From Tribonema minus (Eukaryota > Sar > Xanthophyceae > Tribonematales > Tribonemataceae), in the NCBI GenBank assembly GCA_017506865.1, contig JAFCMP010000334.1, forward strand, positions 1,736,001 through 1,800,000: a stretch of DNA of 64,000 nt, in the 5' to 3' direction. The notes below the pieces were generated by a model. The model had not been told where the DNA came from, ran no database searches, and saw only the letters and a list, made by a program, of their open reading frames with translations. Positions 24,296 to 34,632 of the stretch are shown here, in pieces. The stretch's first letter is position 1. Each line of letters opens with the position of its first letter. The translations under genes and the position numbers were made by a program.

Positions 24296-27200
24296 TCAGC
24301 TACCCTGCTCCACCTCTCCGTTGTCCAGCAGCAGCCCTGCCAAATTTTCTACCATATCTGCAACATCGCCGTCTCTGCCACCCTCTGCTTGCCCAGCTTG
24401 TTTTGTTTGCGCGCTGTCATCCAAGCCCAGATCCTGGACGTTCAGGGCAGCGTCCACCGCAGTAGTAGAAGCTCCAGCCACCGCTGCAGGCGAAGCCGCT
24501 GTTGCCAGCTCCTGCAGTGCCGCAGCATGCTTGCCGTTCAGGCAGCTGGCCCTGCTGCTATTATTGCCACTGCTGGCGCTACCGCCGCTGCTGCCACCGC
24601 CGCCGCCGCCACCGCTGATGTCCGCACCGTCGCCGCCAGCACTGCCGGGGGCATCAATCTCAGGCGCGCTGGGCCGCTGCACAGGCAAATGTGGCGGCCG
24701 CTGATCGGCCGCAGCGCCGCTCACCCATTGCTGCTGCAGCGGCACGTTCGGCGTGTGCGGCCTGAGATCGCCGCAGCTGTCGCCACCGCCAAGCGCATCG
24801 CTGCCATCAGGTCGGCCGCTGAGCAGCTGGGCCTGCGCGCTCTGGGACTGCGTGCTGCTGGAGCTGCTGCGCCGCCGCTGCAGCAGCCGCGGCGGCAGCG
24901 CCCTGCGCGCGCCGCCGCCGCCGCCGCCGCCAAAGTCTATCTCGATGATGACGGGCTTCTGCTGCGCGGCCGCCAGGCGCTTGCGCTCCTCATAGACAAA
25001 CTGGCGCGCCTCGGCCAGCTCACGATCGCGGCGGTCCTGCTGAGCCTCCGCTGCTGCCCTGAGCGCTGCCCCTCCTTCCCTAGGCGTCGCGTCCACACAC
25101 TCTGCTGATGTTGCTGTTGCCAGAGGGGACGCTGCATCTGCGGTCGCCGCCGCGCTTGCGCCATCACCACTCATGCCTGTGATTTGCACGGTGCCATTCA
25201 GCCCCGCTACCACCAGAAATCCTGCCGGCTGCGCCTCTGCTAACGCTGCCCCGTCACACGGCGGCGGAACGCCGTCGTCAGCAGCCCCACGCGGAGCATC
25301 ATCGTCATTGGCAGCAGCAGCCCCGGCGCTCATCACCCACGCCGGTCGCTGCCGCAGGCGCTCCGCCAGCTGGCGTCGGTCCTCGCGCGCCTGCGTGTGC
25401 CAGCGCAGCACCTCCTGCTCGCGCTGCGCCGCCGCCGCGGCGAGCGCGCGCGCGCGCAGCCCGCGCACGGACGCCGCCCTGCTGCCGCTGCCGTCCTTGT
25501 CCTGCGCGCAGCCGGCAGCAGATAGGGCGTGTAGGGGCACTGCCATGTCTTAAATATGGCGCTGCGTGTGTGTGGAGTCGCACAGCCAATGAAAATTCGA
25601 ATGCAGGTCATATATCTTATGCAGCAGGTACTCTTCATCCAGACAAGGCTGAACAGCCAGTCTGCATATGCAACCGTCGCTGAGCAATGCTGCCATACGT
25701 GTCCTGCAAGACTGCCATGGGACAGCACGATTGTCTGTTTCTTACATGTATTCATGGCGCCCACCAGCCTCAACGCTCCAACACATTGGTGATCACTGCT
25801 GATAGGCATGCCCCCAGCAAGGCTGCTGCAGCATGACGTCAGATTTGTGTGCATCAGAGTGTAAACTGTGCCGTGCATTTGCCTGTTTACACCAGCACTC
25901 CGACAAAACTGTCAATCATCAGCGACGCAAGCACACAGAACTGAATCGTGTTCATGAATTGCAGATACTGCTATGACAACGCACACCAGAAACGCACACG
26001 ATCGACTGGTAGGTACTTGTTGTCCACGCACCTGGCCCAAGTCCTGCTCACAGTCTGCCCCCGCAAGACCTCCCGCTGCGGCCGTCGCTGCTGATGACGG
26101 CGAGCTGCTCCACAGGTCCTCTTCGACGCGTTGCTTCACCGACGCCGCTGCCTCACGCCGCGCGAGAAAGTCGTCATATGAGGACCACGACTGCGCTCTC
26201 GCAGGCGCCAGTGCCGCTGCCGCCGTCGCCGCCGCCGCCGCTGGCGTGACGCATGCCGATACGCTGCCGCCTGCAGCAGGTTGAGCCGATGGTGTTGTGG
26301 CGGTGTACACGCGTCATGAGTCATGGACGTGCGCGATGGGGTGCTAGCAGCAGCGGCTGCAGCAGCGGTGAGGGTTCAGGTGCAGGGGGCACGCTTCATG
26401 ACCACTTATCGGCTTTGCTCCGCATCACCGAAACGCTTGTTTGCAATCCCTCGTGCACTGAAGTACTCGCATAGCCCTCTAGTGGCCCACCACAGCCGGG
26501 CGCCTGCCTCCGCAGCATCGGTACACATCAATGCTGCATCAAGAGGGGAAGAAGAACTAGAGAAGCATACCTACTGTACGTACCAACGTGATCCCACGGC
26601 AGAGGGCTGCCGCGGCCGAGGTCCGCCTCCGCGCGCAGGCGGTTGCGCCTGGCCTCGCTGGCGCGCAGATTGTAGTCCTCCATCATCATTGCAGCGCACG
26701 GCGTCAGCGGCGGCGACGCTGACGGCAGCGGCGGCGGCGCTGGCGATGCATCCACGCTGCCATGGCAGCTGCAGCTGCATGTGGAGGGGTGAGGTCGACA
26801 GACAGGCGACAAGCTGCCGTCGCCGCTGCCACCGCCCCCACCATCACTGTAAAGGTGACCATCAGCCCAGTAGTGCGGTCGGCGGCTGCTGATGCCGCTG
26901 CCGCCGGCGCCGCTGCTGCCGCGGCCGTGGGCCCCCGCCCGCTGCGTCGCCGCAGCGTCCGCATCGCCGCCGCGACAGCCGCTGCCGCCCCCATCATTGC
27001 ACGAAGCACGGTTCCCTTCCGCCGCCGCCGGCCACGCCCCAACCGCCACCGCTTCCCCGCTCTGTGCGCCGTCGCTGCCACCTACGCCCCCCTGGCGTGC
27101 ATGCGCGGCGGCGGCAGCAGCAGCGTCGCCGCCGCCGGCATCAGCGCTCCGCTGCGCATCAGCAGCCGCCGCGAGCGCCTGCGCGCCACCTGCCGCCGCC

Positions 27201-29694
27201 CCCGTGCGCGCGGCGTGCGCAAGGAGCTTGGCGATGTGTGCCTGCAGGTACACGCCGCGCAGGACCTGGCCCACGGAGGGGCGCTGGCGCGGCGCCTTGG
27301 CCAGCAGCTGCGCGACGAGCGCGCAGCCGTCAGCGCTGTAGCTGCGGAGGCGGCGCGCAGCGGCGGCGGCGTGCGCAGTGCAGTGCAGCACGAGAGGTGA
27401 TGAGAGTGGGGGGGGGGGGGCGGGCGGGGGTCGGCAGAGCGGTATGTGCATGGTGGTGATGCGGCAAACGCATGGCGCGGGGCGGTGTTTCACGAGGGTC
27501 CAGACACCTCCGCTCAGGTCACCGCGTGCGCATGCATGCATCTGCTTTGCAGGCGAGAAGCCACCGATGCCACACATTGAGGACAGGGAAATGAATTGCT
27601 TGTCCAGAACGAGCACCCCACCAGCGCCTCCGCCAACACACTGGCATGCATCATGCGACACCTCGCCACACCCTGTGCTGCGCGCTGCACGAATGCAACG
27701 CACCAGTCCGGTATCGGCGGGGGGTCCTCCGAGACGATCTTGTTGGCGAGCGCGGGCAGGTTGCCCGCCTGGAACGGCACGCGCAGCGCAAACATCTCGT
27801 ACAGCACCACGCCCAGCGCCCACATGTCGCTCTTCTTGCCGTATGGCTGGTCCTGGCAGATCTCGGGCGACAGGTAGTGGGGGGTGCCGATCTGCGTGCG
27901 CGCGCAGGCGCCACCGGTGGACGCCTCCAGCGCGCGCGCGACGCCAAAGTCGCCAAGCTTGACGACGCCGCGCGCGGTGAGGAAGATGTTGGGCGCCTGT
28001 GGTGATGGCGTGGAGCGGGGGGTTGGGCGCCCCCCATGTGAATGCACGACAGGCACGACGAGCACTGAACGAATGAGCAGGTGGGTTCTGCACGTGGCAG
28101 TGACAGCCACGGCCTGTGCGCTCGTATAGCTGATCGCGTGCAAGTGCGTCACGCAAGATCATTCAAGCCAGAACCTGCTGCGTGTACCGAGGCGACTGCT
28201 GATCAGGATTACCGACTTCGCAGGCATATCGGAGAGGTGGCGCAACAGCATCAAAGCGGACACCAGCGCAGTCTAAGCCCGGAAGGACATCCCAAAACAC
28301 CCAACGACCCACTATGTTATTCCAGACTCACCTTGAGGTCGCGGTGGAGTATGTTGAGCGCGTGCACGTGGCGCAGCGCGAGGCAGACCTGCGCAAAGAC
28401 GCGCATCACCTCGCCCTCGGCAAAGGGGCGGCGCGGAGGCGCGCGGCGCGCTGCGATGGCGCTCGCGAGGTCGCCGCCGTCCGCGTAGTCCATCACAATG
28501 TACAGCGAGCTGCGGCGGCGTTGTTTACAGGGGGAAGGAGTTGGGGGGGGTATCGTGTCAGGAGAGCTGTGCACGATAACAATGGAGGTGATTGCTCCCA
28601 TGCGCGCATGGCGCTTGGGGTGCGCACCGCACGCAAGTCACAACATCGTGTGGAGAGTTGTGACGCGCATTCCCTGTTCTTGTGGCTTTTGCATGTTCTG
28701 CGCATGTGTGCATGCGTGCATGGGAAGAGTGGGGCGGTGGCCAGGTGCTATATAGAACCAGAAAAAGGGCCAAGGGCAGCTGCAGCACACAGCAGACTCG
28801 AGCCTCAAACATGGCCTCCAGCATATCAGAAGGACAACATCGGTGCCAGTGCGCAGGCTCTTGGCAATGTGTGACGCAGCTGACATCTGCCTGAGTAGTG
28901 CACATTGACGTAAATGCACCCATGTAGGCGATGCGCTTGTGAAGCGCAGGATGCTCTTGTTGGGGTCAGGCAAGATCTCTCAACAGCTATGTGCGCATCT
29001 GTCATGAGGCGTCAGTGCCGATAGTGTCAATGCTTGACTCGGAGGCACTGAATTTGTACACAGGCTGTCGTGGTTGACCCGTCAAACACCACGGCAGCGC
29101 CGTGACCTGTTTACAATACGATGCCCCCATACTAATCCTCTGTCACGCAGTTGGGTCTTCGAATTGGCAATGCTGCTGGTGCATGGGTGTATACTGATGA
29201 TGCGCTGTCAAGCTCTGTTGTGCATGGGTTGCACGGCTCGCCTCTAATGTCATGAATTGAATTTCTGCGTAATCAACTGTAGCTTTACGAGCTGCTCAGC
29301 AGCTGCTGCTGGGCATGTTGGCAATGAACTTGTGCGCTTTCCGTGTTATTGTAAGCAGGAGCTCATGCCATGGAAAAGAAGCTTCGTGCAGCAGATTGCT
29401 GCACTCGCCGAGCTGCAAGTGCGAATACCTATTTTTGTGAAGACGACCAGCCCGGACACACCGCCTCAGCACGCACCTATCTTCTACGAAGCTCTCGATG
29501 TAGCTAACGATATTACTGTGATGCATCTGGCGGAGCAGCTGCGCCTCCCTCTCGGCAGCTTCCCGCTCTCTCGGCGCCAAGTGCCCCAGACTGATCTCCT
29601 TGACCACACAGCGCTCCCCTGCGCCATTGGTGACCAGAGTGGCGCAGCCAAAAGCTCCCCGCCCCAGCTCTTCTATGCGCCTGTACTTCTCCAT
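24296..29694 (-). CDS. NEK-family (NIMA-related) Ser/Thr protein kinase with long low-complexity tail
   Basis: Six exons: 29477-29694, 28332-28509, 27704-27996, 26584-27341, 26032-26270 and 24296-25501, 963 aa, all in phase. The kinase domain fills residues about 4-265. It shows glycine loop GRGAFG (11-16), catalytic Lys32 (VVKEI), hinge-region YIVMDYADGGDL, HRDLKAPN (128-135), DFG (148-150), GTPHYLSPE (169-177) and KSDMWALGVVLYEM. The opening EKYRRIEELGRGAFG and hinge DYADGGDL are typical of NEKs, which act in mitosis, centrosomes and cilia. All catalytic residues are present. The exon 3/4 junction restores PIPDCYSADGCALVAQLL, the NEK subdomain XI region. After it comes an Ala/Gly-rich tail. 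Exon 5 holds a charged block, SYDDFLARREAAASVKQR. Exon 6 holds a helical, Arg/Glu/Gln-rich block and KPVIIEIDFGGG. The tail has no domain I recognise. Confidence 0.93.
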
Positions 29695-30367
29695 CGATCA
29701 ATGTCTCATCATGATTATCGGCACCTAAAAAAGCGAAACTGTCAATACCAACTTCACGTTGATCTTGAAGTGGACAACCTGAAAGTGTTGAGGTTACACT
29801 GAGCCTTGCTATACTTGTCTAGGCATTGCATTTCGCACACTCTCGGTGACTCAGTGCACAGCGTCCGTTAGACTCACAGCACTCCATCTACAAACTTGCA
29901 ATTGAAGGTCCATGATAGACACTTCACATAGTATACCGTGGTGTTCAGTCGCATACCTATACATCTAGTCAAACACTGCACTGCCACCAAGGATCTCCAG
30001 GATGAAATGTGCACTTCTCAAGCTGTGGGGACATGTTGATCTTTGAGTGTGAAAGCCCAAAAAATGTCGCACAGCCAACAAACTTCAACATGCCAGCAAA
30101 ACAAGTAGTCACACCCAGAGAACAGTAATTTCATCATTATCACCACTGCCAGTGCGACAGCGGCTGTGTGGCACATTGACCACACAGGTTCCATCACTGA
30201 AACAATGATCTACGTACAGTTGCCGCATTCTAACAAGCCGCCAGACAGCTCTCGATGTGCGAGCCTCTGACCCTGAACCAGCGGTAACATCTGTACAGCC
30301 CACGACCAGCGAGATCCCTCTGATCCCCCCCCCTGCCCCCCCTGCCCCCCTCCCCAGTGATCTACGT
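29695..30367. other. Kinase 5' flank and downstream flank of peroxiredoxin-like gene
   Basis: Low-GC sequence without conserved frames. It should hold the kinase promoter and the 3' UTR of the next gene. A C-rich tract lies at 30325-30353. Confidence 0.5.
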
Positions 30368-32817
30368 CTACGCCTGCCGCTTGAGTGCCTCCTTGACCTG
30401 CTCCACCACCGACAGCGAGTCCACGTCCCTCACGACGGCGGTGAAGCGACCGTAGCGCGGCTCCAGCACAAACACCATCTTCTCCCACGGCACGCGCGCC
30501 GTCACGAGGTACGCGCGCAGCCACTCGCGGCTCTCGTCGCTGAGCAGCGGAAAGAACAGATTGGACTTCTTGGCGACCCTTCGGTTCTGCGCGGGCGTGT
30601 CCGGCGTGATCGCGACGAGGTCCGCCGCCGCGCGCGGGAAGCGGCGGTTGAGCTCGATGAGCGTCTCGCGCATGTCGGCGTTCGCGGGGCGCGCATCGGC
30701 AATGATCACCAGCGGCCGCGCGCCGCGCACGGACGCGTAGCTCGCCGCCGCGCCCTCCGTGTCGCGCAGCGCCGCCGCCCAGACCTCCAGCGGCGCAAAG
30801 TCGCCGGGCTCGAAGAAGATGGCGTTCGCGGCGGCGGCGGTTGAGGAGCGCGTGACTGCCGGGGCGTCGACGTCGGGGGGCAGGTCGGCGGGGTCGGCGT
30901 CGAGGGCGCCCTCGCGGAAGCACAGCTCGCTGTCCTTCTCCAGGAGGTCCTCGAAGAGCGCGTACTCCTCTTGCACGGTCGCCTTGCCGGTTCTGCCGCG
31001 CGCGGGAGGGGGGGGGGGGGGGGGCGTGTGAGAGGAAGCAGGACTTTTGTTGCTCATGAAAATGGTCGCGGATTTGTGCAAAGTAACAGATGAACACGTG
31101 AGGGATATCTTGTGTTTGTAGATTACAGCACTCCAGTCCAGTCCGTTATTCCGCACAGTTTGTGCCACAAATGTTCTTGGAGTACTTGGCTTTGCGAGGC
31201 CAGGGGGTACACTGCCTTACTTGCACAGGTACCAATGTTTGGCATGTTTCGAATGTATGGTCAATGACTCACTGACAGTGCGGGATGGGGCATGCACAAC
31301 CTGTTGCGGCGTCCTGTGCAGTTTCCTGCTGTTGCTGCAGCTGCCTCAGCGCCAGATTATGCCATGAGAACACAGCTGAATCAATACAACATCCATTTTA
31401 TCCAAACAATTTGGCGGGACCAGTGCACGCAAAGCTACCTTGTCGTTTACCGGAGGTGTCCACTTTCAGGCTGAGCCGGCCTCATTGCAAAAAAGCAGGC
31501 AGATGCATCAACGACGCCGGCTCAGCATGACAGTAAACACCTCCGGTGAACAGCAAGGTAGGTTCGCGCGTACGGCCCTGCAGAAATGTCATGACACTTT
31601 ACCGCCAAATGTTACTGAGGCAACCAGGGCACGGGCGTGTCAGCTTCAGGCACAAGCAGTGCCATGAATCACAATAGAGCAGACCAGACTGCTGACGCAT
31701 GAGTCAAAGCCTACAGATTGAGTGCGGGAAAGCAATGCCACCCATGTCAAAGGCAGCAGCAAAGGCTCTCGTTGTTAACTTATTGGTCGCATTTGACACA
31801 GCTGTTTTAACCATCAGCAGTAACGACGTGCGGCAGCAACGTAACGAGCAACCAGCAGCGCAAGCAAGTATGATGAGTGCCGCATGGCGTATTGCTTCAA
31901 GCGCAGATCATTGACGGCTCAGCTGGCACACAACGCAGCAGCGTTGGCTAACAAACTCGGCCGCAGTTTGCATCATCGTCCGAAGCCTTGTGCCTACCAC
32001 AAGGTGTGCTGCGCTACACTAGGTGCTGCATCTAAACAGGTAGCGGGGCGCGCGTCCAACGCTGCCATGTTGGCTGCAAGGCCATTGATTATGCACTTGA
32101 CTGTACATCAACACATTCAGGCAGCCGGTGTTGAGAAGCACAATTGCCTGGGCTCAGCTGAGAAACAGATCACAAACCCATCCCAACTTGAAGTGGAAAA
32201 TCACTGCCACAACTTTGACCTGACAAAATGACAATTGCATCTCATGCTTCGAAAAATGAGCTGATGATGCTGCACCACAACTTCAATGTTTGCTACAATC
32301 CAATCGCTTGGGCAAGCGGTGCCAATTGGTGGCACATATATGAAACAAACTGCTGACTATGTACAGATGCAGAAGCGTATGGCAAGTTTCCACAAATTCC
32401 AGGCGCCATATGCTGAATGAACAAAAGTTGTATGCAACATAACTTCTGGGACTGCTGGACAGTTGTGAGGATCCAGCTAAATTTCACTCACTTTGCTCGT
32501 CCGCCTCTGGGCACGCCCCTCTGCGCTGCAAAGTCGTCCACCTCCTCCACTTCCACAACCGTTGGCTGCAGCTTCTGTCCCGTCCTCCAATCAGTGTTGG
32601 CAACAGGGGCGCCAGTACTTACTGCTGGTTTTATTTCGGGTGCTGCAACTGCGCCACTTGGCGCAGCCTGAGCAGCAGCTTTCTGCTGGCGCACCTGCTC
32701 CATCTTCTTCAATAACTCCGCTTGTTTTCCCATCTTGCCGCCAGCCATCATGCTGACGTGACTGAAGCCCACGCAATAGCAGGGCGCTGACAGCAACGCC
32801 ATTGCTCCCAGCTTCAT
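30368..32817 (-). CDS. Plastid-targeted peroxiredoxin/thioredoxin-fold protein lacking the peroxidatic Cys
   Basis: Two exons, 32492-32817 and 30368-30992, 316 aa. The donor is GTGAGT and the acceptor follows a 17-C run; phase is kept (AA plus A). The N-terminus MKLGAMALLSAPCYCVGF is a signal-peptide-like stretch ending at Phe18, as in complex red plastids. A Lys/Gln-rich transit and coiled region follows (GKQAELLKKMEQVRQQ). The C-terminal half, from about residue 155, has the AhpC/TSA fold pattern. RPLVIIADARPANADMRE stands where active peroxiredoxins have PGCT. It is followed by DLVAITPDTPAQNRRVAKKS and FPLLSDES, closely matching the VxGISxDS...FPLLSD core. No Cys occupies the peroxidatic position, so it is probably not a peroxidase. 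A scaffold or regulatory plastid role is inferred. Confidence 0.8.
31433..31562. repeat. Short foldback element, about 48-bp arms
   Basis: The left arm (from 31433) and the right arm (ending about 31562) are inverted copies. Shared blocks are CTACCTTG, ACCGGAGGTGT and GCTGAGCCGGC, separated by a loop of about 30 bp. The element lies in the intron of the peroxiredoxin-like gene. Confidence 0.85.
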
Positions 32818-33064
32818 GTTGATACAGTTCTGGATCCAGGTGTGTGGAGGGTGCTCTAGTAGGACAGCGCAGCGTATCTAGTCAGTGACAGCGTTTGCTG
32901 CTCGGATGTATGATGTTTGCTGACGGATCCGGATGGCTGGTGGTACGTTTTTCAGGTTCTGCTGATGTACACTGGCAACTTCAAGTCGACTTTTAAAAGA
33001 AGAACGTGAAGTAGAAAACTTGACGCAACGCACGCAACAACGCAACGCAACGCACACATGTCAG

Positions 33065-33530
33065 ACAGGCTCCAACCGTGACCTTGGAATATCAAGACGG
33101 AGTCTGGCATGGGCTGGCTCTGTCATCAAGTGCCATCTCATCTAATGCCTTCTTCACCATCGACAAGACCAACATGAACTACTGCACCAACAGTAGCGAC
33201 ACATCGTCGACTGCTGCTCGTGCGTCGTCAGCCTCACGCTATTCAAGCGCAGGTGCCACCATGTGTGTGCTGTGGCAGCATGGTCACGCTGTGCAATTGA
33301 GCACGTGCCTCACTGCAAGCATGCCACAGCACTCACACCTGCGCTTGAAAAGTGGTTGACGACGCCTAGGCAGCCATCAACAGTGTCGCTACTGTTGGTG
33401 CAGCAATAGTTGATGTTGTTCTTGTCGATGGTGAAGATGTCTTTTCAGACAGTGATGGTACTTGATGATAGAGCCCGTGCCAGACTCCGTCGTAATGGTC
33501 ATCGTTGGAGCCTCGTTGTCAGCATGGTCG
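33065..33530. repeat. Long inverted repeat (about 460 bp, near-palindromic)
   Basis: Arms of about 220 bp meet near 33299. The left arm reads GACGGAGTCTGGCA, then CTTCACCATCGACAAGA, then CACCAACAGTAGCGACAC, then TTCAAGCGCAGGTG. The reverse complement of 33300-33530 repeats these blocks in the same order with moderate divergence. The inner arms pair around CAATTGAGCACGTGCCTCAC. It lies upstream of the peroxiredoxin-like gene start. Confidence 0.9.
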
Positions 33531-33886
33531 TCGTCGAAGATCATCGTCATCATCCAAGGCGAGCCGTTGGGGGCATATCGGACATTGCTGTATGTGTTAC
33601 AGAAATTGCATATGTTTGCGGTTCTGAAAAGAAAGTGTCTTGTGCAATTATGTACGGGGTCAGCCTCGCTGCCTGTGTGAGCTGGCGGTAGACAGCGTTA
33701 GCCGTGGTTGTGAGGCCGCTGCAACGCCGTCTGTTGCTGCCACAGCTGTGAACACTGGCATAAAGTGCGAGATCTCCAGAATAAAGATAGAAGTGCTGAA
33801 AGCAGGGGCATGTGACCACACCACCAGCGCCCCGCTGTCACCTAGCTGCCCGTGCGGCTGAGAGGACAACAGCAGCAGCGTCTCCC

Positions 33887-34072
33887 CTAGCGAGCCTTCT
33901 TCTCGGCGCGGTCAGCAAAGCGGGCGCATATGTCCTGCATTGCCGCCGCCGAATCTGTGATGTACTTTAGCAGTAAAAGCTGGCCCAGCGACGCGACAGC
34001 GGCCGCACCGCACACTGCCACCGCCAGCCGCAGGACCAACTGCTGCCGTGCAACGCCCCCCCCCCATCGCAT
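33887..34072 (-). CDS. Small membrane protein or C-terminal exon, unknown
   Basis: 61-codon frame, or the last exon of a spliced gene: an acceptor-like CAG precedes codon TTG at about 34036. It encodes one hydrophobic segment (VLRLAVAVCGAAAVASLGQL) and then a charged amphipathic tail ending RFADRAEKKAR. A 10-C run lies at its 5' end on the plus strand. Upstream (34250-34600) all frames are GC-rich repeats, so a partner exon cannot be chosen. Not recognised. Confidence 0.35.
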   Translation of the reverse strand: MRWGGGVARQQLVLRLAVAVCGAAAVASLGQLLLLKYITDSAAAMQDICARFADRAEKKAR

Positions 34073-34252
34073 CCAGCTGCGGCGTCATCGCCATGCCCAC
34101 CCCCTTCTGGGTGCAAGATGCACCATGCTGAAACCCTGTGGTATCAATCCTCTTCATTACCTTCAGCAAGCAGTCGTGCTGGCACGCTTCACGGCGCCGG
34201 AGCTGCGCTGGCAACGCCGCGGCCGTAGTTACGACAGCCCCCTCCGCTGCGC

Positions 34253-34597
34253 ATGCTGCAGCCGCCCCCTCGGCGCCCACACTTCGTATCCACAACACCA
34301 GTCACCCCTGGCGCGGCGCCGCAGCCGCAACCCCCGGCGCCGGCAATGGCAGCAGCGCCGCCGCTGGTGCTGCTGCCAGATCTGCAACACCAGTCACCCC
34401 CGGCGCCGCTGCCGCTGCCGCCACTGGCACCTCCGGCGGCAGCAGCAGCTGAGCGGCTGTGGCAGCCGGCAGCAGTACCGGCGGCAGCAGCGACGGCGGC
34501 AGCAGCGATGGCGGCAGCAGCAGTGGCGCGTGAGTCTGCGGCCGTCAAGGATGTGCGAGATGCGGTAGTAGATGCGCTCATGACATTCAGACACTGA
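34253..34597 (+). CDS. Possible Ala/Pro-rich low-complexity protein (strand uncertain)
   Basis: The plus frame encodes an Ala/Pro-rich protein that ends in a sensible amphipathic helix, SAAVKDVRDAVVDALMTFRH. The minus strand is also open (an Ala/Gly/Ser-rich frame starting MSASTTASRTSLTAADS at 34578) and could instead join the membrane exon at 33887. GCN repeats keep several frames open, so openness alone is weak evidence. Confidence 0.25.
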   Translation: MLQPPPRRPHFVSTTPVTPGAAPQPQPPAPAMAAAPPLVLLPDLQHQSPPAPLPLPPLAPPAAAAAERLWQPAAVPAAAATAAAAMAAAAVARESAAVKDVRDAVVDALMTFRH

Positions 34598-34632
34598 TGA
34601 TCACTAGTCAGCTGACTAAGCGAAACCACCAC

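Noticed and set aside
24721..27459. Many open frames on both strands across the kinase tail
   Set aside because: GCN repeats open every frame. Only the frame in phase with the kinase exons gives consistent splicing.
33660..33869. Minus-strand GDSGALVV motif as the missing catalytic-serine exon of the protease
   Set aside because: It lies more than 5.5 kb beyond the protease's own stop, with other candidate exons and no consistent splice phase. The match is short and probably chance.
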